Shown piece after piece: positions 34,855-46,619 of a DNA stretch of 64,000 bases. Numbering within the stretch: the first letter of the stretch is position 1; each line of letters begins with the position of its first letter. Made by a program: the position numbers and the translations under genes. This stretch comes from Symbiodinium natans. Lineage: Eukaryota > Sar > Dinophyceae > Suessiales > Symbiodiniaceae. The stretch is taken from the NCBI GenBank assembly GCA_905221605.1, contig CAJNDS010002789.1:137001-201000 (forward strand). The letters are read 5' to 3'. The notes below the pieces were generated by a model. That model had not been told where the DNA came from. It did no database searches and saw nothing but the letters and a program-made list of their open reading frames with translations.

Positions 34855-35239
34855 TTGCGTGTTGCGCGAAAAGCTGTTCAAAAACTCCTCGTTATGGCTG
34901 CCGTGTATGCACGCAGCGCCAAACCTCGGAGAAAGCATGGTTTTTCTCGAGCAAACCTTGGTTTCGTCGTGTTTTGGGCGTGTGTTTCGCGACTTTCGGC
35001 CCCCACCCCCAAGCCGCTGATGCCAATGATGCTGTGGCGCGCGCACGCGCACGCGCGCGCACGTGCACGCGCACGCGCACGCAGAGGATTATACATAGGG
35101 TTTCGGCTGTCGCTTCCTGTTCTTTCTTCTCTTCTGCTTCCTGTTCATTCTTTCTTTGTTGTCTTTTCTTATTATTCCTTTGCTTCTTTCTTTTCTTCTT
35201 CTTCTCCTCATGCTTCTTAATCTTATTCTTCTGTTTCTT

Positions 35240-35337
35240 CCTTTTTTCTTATTCTTCTTCTTCTTCTTCTTCTTCTTCTTCTTCTTCTTCTTCTTCTTCT
35301 TCTTCTTCTTCTTCTTCTTCTTCTTCTTCTTCTTCTT

Positions 35338-35368
<31 letters not shown>

Positions 35369-35866
35369 TTCTTCTTCTTCTTCTTCTTCTTCTTCTTATT
35401 CTTATTCTTCTTCCTGTTCTTCTTCTTCTTCTTGATCTTCTTCTTATTATTATTCTTCTTCTTCTTCTTCTTATTCTTCTTCTTCTTCTTCTTCTTCTTC
35501 TTCTTCTTCTTCTTCTTCTTCTTCTTCTTCTTCTTCTTCTTCTTCTTCTTCTTCTTCTTCTTCTTCTTCTTCTTCTTCTTCTTCTTCTTCTTCTTCGTCT
35601 TCTTCGTCTTCTTCTTCTTCTTCTTATTTCTCTTCTTCTTATTTCTCTTCTTCTTCTTTTTATTTACCATTTCTTCTTGTTATTCTTCTTTCTTTTCTTT
35701 TCTTCTTCTTCTTCTGTTTATTATTCTTTCTTTTCTTCTTCTTCTTCAGTTTGTTCTTCTTTCTCTTCTTCTTCTTCTTCTTCTTCTTCCTTTTCTTCTT
35801 CTTTCTTTTCTTCTTCTTCTTCTTTCTCTTCTTCTTCTTTTTTCTTTTTTCCTTTCTTCTTGAAAC
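35240..35866. repeat. (TTC)n polypyrimidine array
   Basis: About 600 bp of nearly pure CTT/TTC repeat on the plus strand with rare A and G. Polypurine on the other strand. Runs of this kind can form triplex DNA. It produces long poly-Phe, poly-Ser and poly-Lys frames, none of which is taken as a gene. Confidence 0.97.
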
Positions 35867-35949
35867 CCAAACCCGAGCTTCAGCTTTCAGACGGCCAGGC
35901 CGGCCCGTGCCGCAAGGCCTGTAGATATGTATCTACTGTACTATGTATG

Positions 35950-36018
<69 letters not shown>

Positions 36019-36064
36019 CATAATCATAATCATAATAATCATAATCAGAATCATAATCATAAAT
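35950..36064. repeat. (TA)n, (AAT)n and (AATCAT)n arrays
   Basis: A compound microsatellite about 95 bp beyond the last recognised channel exon, probably in the 3' flank of that gene. Confidence 0.95.
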
Positions 36065-36157
36065 ATACATACATACGTAGTACATGCAGGGCAGCTACAG
36101 GCAGTAGACAGCTTCGTCACAGCTGATCTGGCGATTTTCTTCATGGTTGCTGCGCAC

Positions 36158-38940
36158 CTGGGTGTGCAGAGTTGTAGCTTCCCCCGACAAGCGGTAGCAG
36201 CCGGACACGAATTCATCAATGTTGACGCCTTCGGATCCGTCGCCTGAGATGCTCATCCACTCCAGGCTATTTGTGGCATCTACTGTGGAGCGTCGTAAGC
36301 ACCAGGCCTTCTCGGCGGTTTCTCAAAAAGCTGACACACGCAACCAAAAAGAAAAGTCACGTGAAAGAGCATCTGGAGGCCGAGGGGCTGTCCAACATTC
36401 TGAAAAGGGTCTTGGCATCACTGACGTCAAGCTTGAGTGTGTTGAAGTAGGCAATTACCGCCTCGTGGTTCCTTAGATAATGGCACATCAAGACGAGAAA
36501 CCCTCAGTGGGCAAGAACCAACCATCTGCATTCTGCATTTGCCGCCAGATTTCAGCTGGCTCTCGAACTCCTCCTGCGTCACCGTGCCATCTCCGCTGGA
36601 ATCTAGCTCGCTGAAAACATCCCTGATCCAGTTCATGCCTTAGCGCAATGGGGCTGAGAAGCAACTGAGTGCCGATGATTGAATCATCGCAATCTCTCAC
36701 ATTCGCAAGCAAGCCGGGTGTCGCAATCTCTTATTGCGCAACTCCTCCTGAACAGCCAGCTCTTTGTCGGACTGGTTCTTCTCAATGGCCGTGTCGACAA
36801 AAACGCCTGCTCTGGCAGAAGACGAAAAAATGATGAAGCCATCCATGCAGAGACGACAGACAGAGCAGCAGAGAGAGGTCAAGCGCATCCAAAGGTGCGC
36901 CTGTCACTACGTTGACCACTGCAAAGACGGCAAAAGTCACGAAGAATAGGAAGAGTGACCTGGACCACTTGCGAGCCCTTGCGACACCAATTCAGAAGAT
37001 CTGCGCTCGTCTGGAATGTTGGAACTTTAGAGCTCGTGCATCCCGCCACATTTTGCCAGCTCAGGTGCGGGTACGGCCAAGGCAGTTTGTCTGCCAGCAC
37101 ATGGAAATACCTCATTGAAACTACAAGCAGTCGCAGGACCAGGACCAAAACAAAGCCTCTTGTTTGCACTCCATGTCTACAAACTCGCAGCCGAGAAGCA
37201 CCGTCCAGTCTTCCCCTCCGGACATGGAGCTGTAGAGTGTCAGAATGGAGCTGGAGAGGGATCCAAAGTACCTCGAAACAGCAGCATCTAACCAAGCTGC
37301 ATAGCGGGCATAGCGCCCAAGCTCATCCCTGACGGCTCATGGCAACATGGGCTGGTCGTGTTCAGTGGTACTTCTTGAGGTCTTCAGTGCCCTCTGCATT
37401 CTTTGGCAACGACTCGAGCTCCATCGTTACCTTTGTCAGTCTGACCAGTAGCCAGCACACAGGTGTGCAAGGCTGCCACGAGGCTGGAGACCGGCTGCAA
37501 GCTTTCAACAACTTTCAAGACACATGCCATGAGAAATTACGAGCTGGTCACTGCACTGGTGAAGCTGATTCCAAAGACCTGGTCTTCGTCAGGTATCATG
37601 CAAGCATCGCTGCTATGATGCACAAGCTTCAAGCAAGATCAAGCCAGGCCACGTAGAGCATGACACAGAGCACAAGAGTGACCCAAAGCAAATTGCGAGC
37701 CTCAAAATACAACCCAAACTCCAGCAGGAAAGTTCACATGGCACATGGTAGCCAATCTACAGCATTATCCAGCTCTTTGCATGCGGGCATCTGAGCTGAC
37801 AATAGAAGCCACCATTAAGCGAAGCTCTCGGAAAGCCTGTCATCGGCCATCAGGCCCACCACTGAGCAGCAACGACAGCAAAAAGGTCGGGCTGAGCCGA
37901 ACTCTGCCGAACTCTGCTACGTTCAAGAATCTAACCAGGCACTAACCCGACAATGACGGGGCCAGAATCTTGCCTTGAGCACCCGGATTACCTCAGCTCC
38001 AGCAAGTTGCTGCGTTCGATGTCAACATTGACAGCGACTCGTAGAAAATTGTTCCTAGTTGAAGAGCGCACAGGGCACTTCTTAGCATTGAGCAGTCTCA
38101 AACAGGGACCAAGCTGCCCTGGCGATGCGCACTACTCGCAACACGCGAATCATCCTCACAACCTTGGCAGAGCAGTTTCAGCAGAATCGGAGATCGAACG
38201 TACTCGAACGTGTCATATCGGTAGCTCTTCAGCCCGTGACTGAAAAGTTCGTGAGCAGCAAGCCGGTCTCAGAGCCTGCCATGACGAGGGTCTCTGTGAC
38301 CACCTCCATGCAACCAATAGCCACCACGAAGACGTCCAGGAGATTCCAGTGCATCTCCTGGCCGAGGCGCAACATGATGCATTTAGCCAGCTTTTTTTCT
38401 GCAGGTGCCGAAAGTCGTCAATGCAAGCGAGCTGCTTCACTGCAAATGAAATAAACGAAACCGTCGGCGACCCATCGCATGACCAAGTCCAGGAAGAATG
38501 CGACAAAAAACATGATCTGCGCAACCTCTCCAGGACTCCAGGACAAAACGCGAGGAAGCAGGACGGGGGAAGCAGGCTGGTGCCGCAAAAGGCTGCTCAA
38601 ACACGCTGCGAAAGACACGCCAAAGCACTTAGAACATGACGGAAGGGTTCAGGGATGTTGCGGGTAATGGCGTTGGGCAGGGTTGTGTCCAACTTAAGGC
38701 AAGTTGCATAGAAGAACATGTGCTCAAAGCCCTGATCGGGTTGGTGGACAGTGGCGGCCAAATGCTCCTAGCACGAAGCCAAACAAGAGAGAAACCGACG
38801 ACAGATGCAACACTCTATACCGTCTATGCCTTAGTGCCTTAGTGCCTTAGTGCGCCAGCACGTGGTGTGCAACAAATCAGTGGAGTCTCGGTTTGCCAGC
38901 CGACAAAGATAGCGTTCAGCAAAATCAGTATGGCGCCTTG
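36158..38940 (-). CDS. Voltage-gated cation channel with C-terminal EF-hands
   Basis: Membrane channel of the Na+/Ca2+ channel-like ion-transport family. In order: S1 GAILILLNAIFVGWQTE (about 38939), S2 IMFFVAFFLDLVMRWVADGF (38520), S3 HWNLLDVFVVAIGCMEVV (38355), S4 voltage sensor VVRMIRVLRVVRI (38162 on; Arg at every third position), pore region FGSLSSSILTLYSSMSGGED (37271 on), S6 FVTFAVFAVVNVVTG (36959-36901), then VFVDTAIEKNQSDKELAVQE (from 36806). An EF-hand loop follows, LDSSGDGTVTQEEFESQL (about 36620), then AYFNTLKLDVSDAKTLFRML (36460) and a second loop-like exon, GDGSEGVNIDEFVSGC (36243-36158). The S6 exon ends at a GC donor. Only one S1-S6 set is seen, so it is a single-domain channel or the last repeat of a larger one. 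S5 and the N-terminus were not located. Confidence 0.85.
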
Positions 38941-39729
38941 GCAGGCCACAAGCCTGGACTCGTCACGAAACCGCCCACATTGCTCTACAGCATCCTTCTT
39001 CCAAGTGGCTGTACATCTCATATGCGGTGCTGTAGACGCACGTCTGCAACCAACTCTGCTGTCCTTCGGCATTGTGGGTGGTCCTTAGCAGCAAAGTATG
39101 TTGGAGAAGGAGCAGACCTTTTGCCCGCTTGGTGCACAATCGAAAATTATCTCAGCGGCTTGATGATCTTCTTACGCGATGTTTGTGCTCGAGTCTTCTT
39201 CCTGTCAGAACAATGCCGCTTTTTTCAAGCTCACGATCTCAAGGCTCTCAAGGCTCTCACCCAAGATAAACCTCTGAAAGGCGCAAGGCCCGCTGGCTGA
39301 TGAGCTGACCCACGCAGCGCGGCAAACGAACGCTGGCTCCCTAATGCTCTAAGTAGCCTGCCCCTACCGCCCTAAGATAGCGCCTGAAGCAAGATGCTTT
39401 TGAGGATGTCCTCAAAGGGCACAAAAATAGGAATTGCGGAGGAGGGAAGGACTTCTCTCTGAGAGTCGCACCTGCGATCTTGTCCGGAGACCTGGTTGTT
39501 GTCGTGCGGCGGTAGAGGCGTAAAGGGTACAAGAACCAAGAAGTCCAAAAGCAGCCTTATCAGCCTAAGAACCTCCAACGTCTCAAGGCATAAGGCAAAC
39601 TCCCGCCCAAATCGAACACCGTTGAAGAAGCAAAAGCTATGCAAGATTTAGTGGACTCGGGGCTTCCTGGCCACGAGGCTCCCCCAGCAAATTGCAACAG
39701 TAGCTGAAGCCTGTATCGTTGCACCATGT

Positions 39730-40920
39730 TCTATGTTGTACCAATCGCCACCCAGCAAATCCCTAAGCCTATCCATTGTTCCCTGTGCTGCATTCGAGCG
39801 TCTTTGGAGGAGGCACGCGACGACTCTCCAGTGGATGACTGCGACGATCTGGCACTGGCCGGTGGCGGGTCCGGATCTTCAGCAAGTGGTAGAACCGGTA
39901 TGTACTCCTTCTGCTCGAAAGCCTCAACTTGACACATAAAAACATTCCTATGGTCCCTTTTCTCCATTGGAGAACCTCACGTGCGTGGACAGCACGCGTC
40001 ACTTAGGCGCATGTGATGCAGCACATGGATGCCAAGAGGCGGCATTTCCGCTGACCATACCTGCCAGCAAGTGAAGCCCAAAAAAAAAACAGAAAGCATC
40101 TGTGGGCAATGAGACGCCAGGAGAGCCTGGGATATCTTGCGAATCTGGAGGCTCAAAAGCCAACTTCTGTGAGCGTGATGGCGAAGGCACTCCGGGAGCT
40201 TCGTGTGCCTCGAGACGAGGAGTGCCAGCCAATTGTCGAACACTCGATTTCCTATTTACGAAAATTGTCCTTAGACCATGGCAGTCTGGCACAGCAAAAC
40301 ACAGCAAAATTGGACAGCTACACCATGCAACGTGTTCTTGCCTCACTCTGGCGGGACCCATGCTTCAGCATCGACGGCACATCCGCATCCGCATCTCCAG
40401 GCCTGAGGCATGGCTGTCTGCAGGGCCTTGTATTGCAAGCTCACAACTTCGTCGTGAACGCGAGGACCTCACAAACATGAAGACAAGCGGCCGCAAACTG
40501 CACTGCAAGCGCTTCAGCACCATCTGCAACTCCAGGGCATGTCTCCTTAGCGTGACCCCTTGCGCAACTTACCGCCGCACTGCTACGTACAGGTACTTAC
40601 ATGCTACCGAACACCCAGTCACACTACGTTCTGTCACGTACACGCGGACCCAGCCAGACAGTCCAAATTCTCGCAAAAGTTGAAGGAAGGCTCTGTGACA
40701 ATGAAGAGATCTCTGCGGCAGCCTCTTCCACGACCACCAGGTCTAGATCTGCAGACGTCATCCTGTACTCGATTGAGCAAAGAATTGGATTCGTGGATTC
40801 GCTGTCAGCATCTTTGCGGCAAAGTGGCAAGTCGGAAGCGCTAAGACTTGCCGCCCCCTCCCCGGCTTGGCGAAGGAACTTACGAGCCCCGCTTGTTGCG
40901 CTGGCTTGGGGCTTCAACAT
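39730..40920 (-). other. Unidentified exons, perhaps the N-terminal part of the channel gene
   Basis: Minus-strand pieces EYIPVLPLAEDPDPPPASAR (about 39905) and SIEYRMTSADLDLVVVEEAA (about 40780) look coding but match no domain. Their position, upstream of the channel S1 exon on the same strand, would suit a long cytosolic N-terminus. No splice joins could be checked. Confidence 0.3.
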
Positions 40921-40949
40921 GAACTTACACGATGCTCCACCTATTGGTT

Positions 40950-42955
40950 GAAATATGTTGAAATCCTTTCTTCATGGATGCATATGGATGCTAGACAGCG
41001 CTCCCTGCTTGGCAGGGAGAAACTGCCTTGAGCCACCATTAAGCTTAAGCGGAGACGAAGTAAGACTGAGTTGAGTGGTATGCAGAGTGAGTAAATCTGT
41101 TGTTTGTTCGATGAGCAATTACCTGTGGGCGCTTTAAGGAGAATATTTTTTGTCGAAAGTGGCAATCCCTTGGCAGCTTCCAAGTCTTGTGGAATTCAAC
41201 GCTCCTGAGACAAGTGGAGGATGTCCGCATCCCAATGGTTGTGTGGGTGGAGCGCTCATGATGTCTCGTTGACATTTTAGCTCCGTTCTTTGCAAAGCAC
41301 AATAGAACTGCAGGCAGCAGCTTGCGGTTCGGGCGGTCTCTGTTTCCTGCAGTCAGTCTAAGCAGCCATGGGCCGGCGCGGCGGCCGCACAAAACGCCGA
41401 AGCACACAGACCAGAGACTCATGCCCCCCCCCCCCCCCAAAAAAAAAGAAAAAGCGTGTCGCAAGGCAACACTACATCCAGGCAGTTTTTGCCATGCCTA
41501 GGTGACTGATGTCACTCCACGGAGTTCAGGGTTTAAAAAGATGTGGGACTTGTACTGTGCCCCCTTGGCTTTGCTTCTGGAAACTCGTGGGTGGGAACGA
41601 GCTGCACCGAATCTCGGTCGCGTAGTGAAATAGCAATACTGTCCATGGCAGACGGTTGCGGACGGGAAACATACACCAGGGAACGAAGATGAACACAGCG
41701 CAATCGACCGACTCCGAAACCTCAAATCATTCAACCCGCCGCGTCGCCCATGCCCTTGGCTGAAAGTACGATTGAGCGTTTATGCATCCCGGCCCTCGTA
41801 ACAGGTCTCTGTCTGCATGCCGACAACATCAGCCAATCAACACGCAGCTCCTTTTTCAATGTTCATAAGTTGACGCTCCATGTCATGCTTGGTCTAAGAC
41901 ACGATGACCCTATGAGCTGTCGCTGGCGGCTGCATCCTCCTCAGGCTCTTGATTCGAGCCTCAGAATTGAAGCAAACGAAGTGACATGCAGATGTGGCTC
42001 ACTACACTGTCTCTGGCGAGCGCCTCATTCAAGACCCCCTGAGTCTCCAGCCCTGGGCTGCCTCAGGCGCCGCCTCCTGAGCACTGTACACTACATCCAT
42101 CTGACTGATCAGCAACACTGACGCAAACCACATCTCCTGTCTGACGGCAACACTATGTGACTATACTTGACGCTTGAGCAGTCTGGCCTCCACTTCCATG
42201 TCTGCTGCACTGGAACCTGCTCCTTCGAACCAACACACTCTCACAGCAAAGGGTGCCGCATCTCACTCAGAAAGAGAGGTGCACCCAACGGGGCCTTTCG
42301 AATCGGGCTGCTCCTGACGCGGAACCCAATTGGAGCGGAGCCAAAACTTCATCGGACATGACACAGTCTGACCCGTGACTCAGTACCTTGGCGTCGCCAT
42401 CCGCTGCTGCCGCGCTGGCTTTGGCAGCCTGCAGGAGAGCATTCCTAAGTTCCTAAGCCACTGCCCGCGCAAGGAATGAGGTGGCTTGCGCATGTGCCTC
42501 ATGGCGGAATTGCATTCTGAGCGTGGCAATCTTGTTTTTCAGGGCATCGCGCGACTCCTCGAGCCTAAGCACAGATATGAGAGTATCAAAACCCGACGAC
42601 ACGCAAGTGTTTTAGGGCAAGCACTGCTTCTCTGTATCACGAGTATGTTTGGCTGGAAGGAAGAAGATGGTAGGCTGCACCTGCCCAAAGGAAGTATCTT
42701 CTCATTGCTCGTGTGTTGCAGCCGGGCGCCTCTGTTCTGATGTAGTTCATCATGAGCGAATAGTGGTTCCTGACGACTTTGCAGCCAAACTGCAAGCAAC
42801 ATTCAAACAACCAATGTTGTAAGTCAGTTGGAGGACTTTCTATGTCTTCATCACTTGGCCTTGCGCTTACCCTTGCGCCCTGTGGTGTTGGCCACAGTCC
42901 CAGCCGCATGTTTAATTGAGCAACACCTAAAATCCTAATGGCAGTTCTGAACGCT
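40950..42955. other. No gene recognised
   Basis: No conserved motif on either strand. Contains a C-run/A-run homopolymer junction at 41424-41447. Short frames at 41.75-42.12 kb (plus) and 42.54-42.80 kb (minus) are unassigned. Confidence 0.5.
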
Positions 42956-42959
42956 GCAC

Positions 42960-45015
42960 AACAACCCTCAAACGCATCCAAGCCGCTCCAGGCGGCGCTG
43001 CAGAAGAAGAACTTCCTGGGCGGCGAGGGCATTACGTGCAGGCTTCACATGGTCCATCTTCAGATTGCGTAGATAGCTATATTTATAGACCTGCAGGCCC
43101 TGGGATACAGGAGGGCCTGTAACATGTGGATGGCTTCAACAACAGAACGAAGCCATCGTGACAGTCTAAAAATGCATCTTGGCCTTCTCCTCGATCTGTT
43201 TTTCGATCTCTGCCGCCTGAGAAGCTGGCTAGGCTGGCTAGCCTGCTTGAGCATGTGATCACGTCGGTTCTTCAATGCCTTCGCCTGTTCCTCTACGAGC
43301 TGCTTCTCAAACCTTGGCCAGTGCCACCACAGGCCAACTCACATCAGTCCCAACAGCCTTAATTGAACCTACGGGGAACAGCACCACGCAGCTGCAACAG
43401 CAACAGCCCTTCTCTCAAACCCAACAGCATTCCACACCTTCTGCCTTATGCTGCATCCTGAAAGCTGTCCTTTCCTGAACTCCTTGATGTTCATCTTGTT
43501 GAGGTTGACCTTGTCCTCGACACGGCCCATGGCTTTCTGCTGCAGCTCACCCATCTTGCTGGTCTTCTCCTTCTGCAACCTGGCACGAAGAACACGATGG
43601 CTTCCACTCGCTGCATGTACCCTTTTGCTGCCTGGACTAGCCTCAGCTTGAGCGTCTTAATACCCGACCTCTTAGCACAATGCCATGTACGCAGTTGTTT
43701 TTGTGCCTCCCGTCGCAGGTGAGGTTTCGAAGTTCCGCTCTGTCTAGCAGAGTCTAGCGCAGTTGCGGGTGTTTGACGTTGTTTGACCATCAGCGTCGCA
43801 CGCAGCTGGCAACGCTAGCTCATCCACTTCAACGCTCACTCTTGCACCAAGCCGGCAAGGCAACTGTCCCGATGGCCGCAAGTCCGGCTTTTTGCTCAGA
43901 CAGCAAAGCGAGGATAGCGAGGTTCAGGACATGAAGCGTGTTTGTGATTCATATCTAGAAAGGCTGCACACTGGTCGCAGTTGAAAACGGTTCTTAAGGG
44001 TTCTGACTCTGCTCGGAAAGCATGGTGGAGCGCGTAGGGCCTTAGGGCGTGCCATCCTCAAGACCCATGACAGCATCTTGAGCTTCGGCCAGGAACACAA
44101 TCGAGCTTCGAGGTCTTCCCTACAATCAAACTGGCCCAAGAGCCCAACAAGCAAAGTGGTCTTTACAGCGTGAGGTGAGTGAAGTCAATATGTCTAGAAT
44201 CGGCAAACAACCTGCCCTCTTTCACTGCTCCACTTGGCTCACTTGCCAAGCACACGATAGTACCACGGAAGCGTCCCGCCTGTCTTTAGCGGAGTGCAGA
44301 TGGCCCAAGAGCTTCCCGAACAAATTGCGGCTTCTTGGGTCCGTCTTCGTTGGCCGTCCCTCTTTCCTTCGTCGTTCCTAAGCTTGTTGCGTCTTCCACA
44401 AAAGGTGTCGCAAACAAAGGAAGCACTCAACGAAGCAAAAAGCATCTCCGAGCTTCGAGGTCTTCCTCCCTCTTGCGTTTCTTCGTATCTTCGCTCTCCT
44501 CCTCCTTCTTTTCTTCCTTGTCCTCGTCCTTCTTCTCGTCCCCATCTTCCTGGACATAAGACTGACACCACATCACAAGATGTCTTGAAAAGGCAAGGGA
44601 ACGCTTGAGAGCACCTCACGCAACAGCACAGGCCCTTCTGGAAGCACCTTCTCGCCATCCTCTTTCTTCTCATCTTGGGCATGGAGTGCCGTCAATCTCG
44701 CCCTCTCTGCCTCTTCACCTCAAGAAGCACAAAGTGGCAATCCCGAGAACTAGCAGCAACAAGCAGGCAAAGGCAAAGGTATCCCGTCTTCTGGGCGATG
44801 GACCAAAAATGCGCTTTTGGGTGGATTCCATCTTCCGAATGTTGTCATCCAACTTCACCTCTCAAAGTGGTGTATTGGAGGCTCCCTATGTCTCAAAGGT
44901 TTCAAGCCTTGTCTCGGCGCAGCTCTTGGATCTGCCGCTCCAGCTCTCGCCGGGAGATCTCATTGCCATCAGACCTGTACAGCATCCGCGAGAACCTTGT
45001 TTCAAAACATCCGAC
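42960..45015 (-). CDS. Charged coiled-coil protein, unidentified
   Basis: I do not recognise the family. Successive minus-strand exon-like pieces are strongly charged and helical: RSDGNEISRRELERQIQELR (about 44980), a K/E-rich block starting YVQEDGDEKKDEDKEEKKEE (44560), DCREDLEARLCSWPKLKMLS (44125), KLRLVQAAKGYMQRVEA (43660), QKEKTSKMGELQQKAMGRVE (43578) continuing to LNKMNIKEFRKGQ, FEKQLVEEQAKALKNRRDHM (43311), AEIEKQIEEKAKMHF (43215), NALAAQEVLLLQRRLERL (43030). Acceptors such as AG|GTTTGAGAAG are visible. The heptad-like spacing indicates a long coiled coil, so a structural or cytoskeletal role is possible. A segment encoding EDLEAR occurs in two pieces. Ends are not resolved. Confidence 0.5.
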
Positions 45016-45889
45016 AGCCAAGTCCCCGGCATAGCCGCAGCGCCCGCGCTTTCTTTGCCTGAAGACACGCCACGTGGCTCCGAGTGGCACGATCACAAGG
45101 TCGACAAGCTCAGCTCTTCCGACAAGCATGTGGCAAAAAAAACGGGTTCGAGGCCCCTGCGCGAGGCGATGCTTCAGGAGGCCACTCTGAGGAGGGTTCT
45201 CGAGCCCTCATTGCGGTCAAACCCTCAGGTGAGCAATCATGTGCACCTTCATGCATCCATGCGCACCGTCAACGACCACAAAACCGATTCGAACCACTCT
45301 TGCACGGTCTTGCATTGTCTCCCCCGACTGCAATGACGGCAGCATGTAGTTCAGGCGGTGCACTTTGGCACAGGCTGCAAGTTGCTCAGCTTGTTTGCGG
45401 CTCAGGGAGCATGCCGTCCTCTTTCTGCAGAGGGTGCATCAGAACTAGGCAGCTGTTACCATCTGCTACCCCGAGGTCCTCCCAGATACTGGTTCCACAA
45501 TCTGCCAATGCCACCCTGCAGTTCTCACATTGCATGCAAAATCCAATCAATATTCGAAACCATAGAATGATATTGATCGAATGCACATCAAACCATTGAG
45601 TGCCAAAAGCAATAGCGCATTAGAAGTACCATCAGCATCCATACAGACATGTGAGGGTGTTGTGTAGGCCTAAAGGGTTCCTTTGGGGTACGGTTCATGG
45701 TTCACGGGGTGGTTGCCGCTTGGCACGCGCGCTCATGTGATGCAGGCGCCTTCGTCGGAAGTGGCAGGCGGCTCGCCAGAAGCTCTCGCAGTCAAATCCA
45801 TGATTCTGGGGGCAGCTGCTGACAAGAAATCCAGCCAGCCTGCAAACTAGTGCAAGGCAACTACGACTTGCCCCGGTGCTCCATCCTAA

Positions 45890-46615
45890 CTACACTACAT
45901 AAACTACATTGTTCATTAGAGAGCCTCGAAACAACTCCGATCCCGACTCCTTGCCGCTGCACTCGTTCGTGGGCCCCGACGACTCGCTGTCGTCGGGTCT
46001 GCGGCCCTGCTGCGTCGACAACCACCAAAACCCAGTGAGCAGTAGAAGGAAAGTGTTGGGATAGCCCTGCTCCCGTGGCAGTTGCCTCTGGCATGCTCTT
46101 CCAAACGCTTTAATCTCCAATGCAAACGTGCGCACATCTGATCCCAACTGCAGCCAACGGTTCACCATGACGTCCTTGGCCTTGGCATCTGGATCACGGC
46201 ACGTCTCGACCACATCAAGAAGAAGACCAGTTTTCCTGTGCCGCACGATGACCCGAGGTATCCGTGCTGCCATTACAGATTCCGATAGCTCGAAGGCCGG
46301 CAACTTCTGGTTTCGCAGAGCCTTCAGTAGCTGATGGACGGGTTTGGATGACAAGATATCCACGTCCGAGGCATCATCCGCCAAACCCAGCACCTGGCTT
46401 CCATGGAGCTCGGCACCGCTGTCGAAGTGCTGGAAAGCTCGAAAAGCGCAAGAGACTCTTGAAGAGACTCTTGAGGTCTGCGAGACCCCAGCCTGGGGGG
46501 CCTCGGCGTCGCTGGCATCGCCTGCATCGCTGGCATCGCTGGCGTCGCTGCTCCCGCTATCCTCGCTGCTATTTTCGTAGTTTGCCAACGTGGCCAACCC
46601 CGTCATCCCCTCCAT
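45890..46615 (-). CDS. TUTase / non-canonical poly(A) polymerase-like nucleotidyltransferase
   Basis: A 241-codon ORF from a true ATG. An acidic leader (residues 12-38, repeats of SDA) precedes the nucleotidyltransferase core. Gly72-Ser73 (HGSQVLGL), Asp84 and Asp86 (ASDVDIL) and Asp134 (GLLLDVVE) form the expected GS plus three-carboxylate metal site. The helical part that follows, VRTFALEIKAFGRACQ then GYPNTFLLLLTGFWWL, matches the start of the PAP/OAS1 region of Cid1/MTPAP-type enzymes. Such proteins add U or A to RNA 3' ends. The usual C-terminal PAP-associated part is missing before the stop, so a further exon may have been missed or the ORF is truncated. Confidence 0.75.
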   Translation of the reverse strand: MEGMTGLATLANYENSSEDSGSSDASDASDAGDASDAEAPQAGVSQTSRVSSRVSCAFRAFQHFDSGAELHGSQVLGLADDASDVDILSSKPVHQLLKALRNQKLPAFELSESVMAARIPRVIVRHRKTGLLLDVVETCRDPDAKAKDVMVNRWLQLGSDVRTFALEIKAFGRACQRQLPREQGYPNTFLLLLTGFWWLSTQQGRRPDDSESSGPTNECSGKESGSELFRGSLMNNVVYVV

Positions 46616-46619
46616 CCTG

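Larger units (their letters stand above)
31563..36157. other. Repeat-rich intergenic region
   Basis: About 4.6 kb without a recognisable gene. At 31.6-32.6 kb there are only weak frames; one minus frame, MLSNACAVTSLAVAIVAMLR (32371-32162), is possible but unnamed. 32.6-33.7 kb is richer in A and T. 33.7-33.9 kb is TA/TG-rich. 33.88-34.1 kb is C-rich. 34.3-34.9 kb holds a degenerate palindromic repeat. 35.2-36.06 kb holds the TTC, TA and AAT arrays. The long lysine or phenylalanine frames here are artefacts of the TTC array. Confidence 0.7.

Noticed and set aside
35089-35863. Poly-Lys (minus) and poly-Phe/Ser (plus) frames near 200 codons
   Set aside because: Direct products of the TTC trinucleotide array.
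42335-42352. TTTTGGCTC on the minus strand as a relict spliced leader
   Set aside because: Nine-base match only, and no gene starts nearby.
44605-45336. Plus-strand 243-codon frame
   Set aside because: Antisense to the charged coiled-coil exons (RRELERQIQELRRDK), which have better protein character and the orientation of the whole array.
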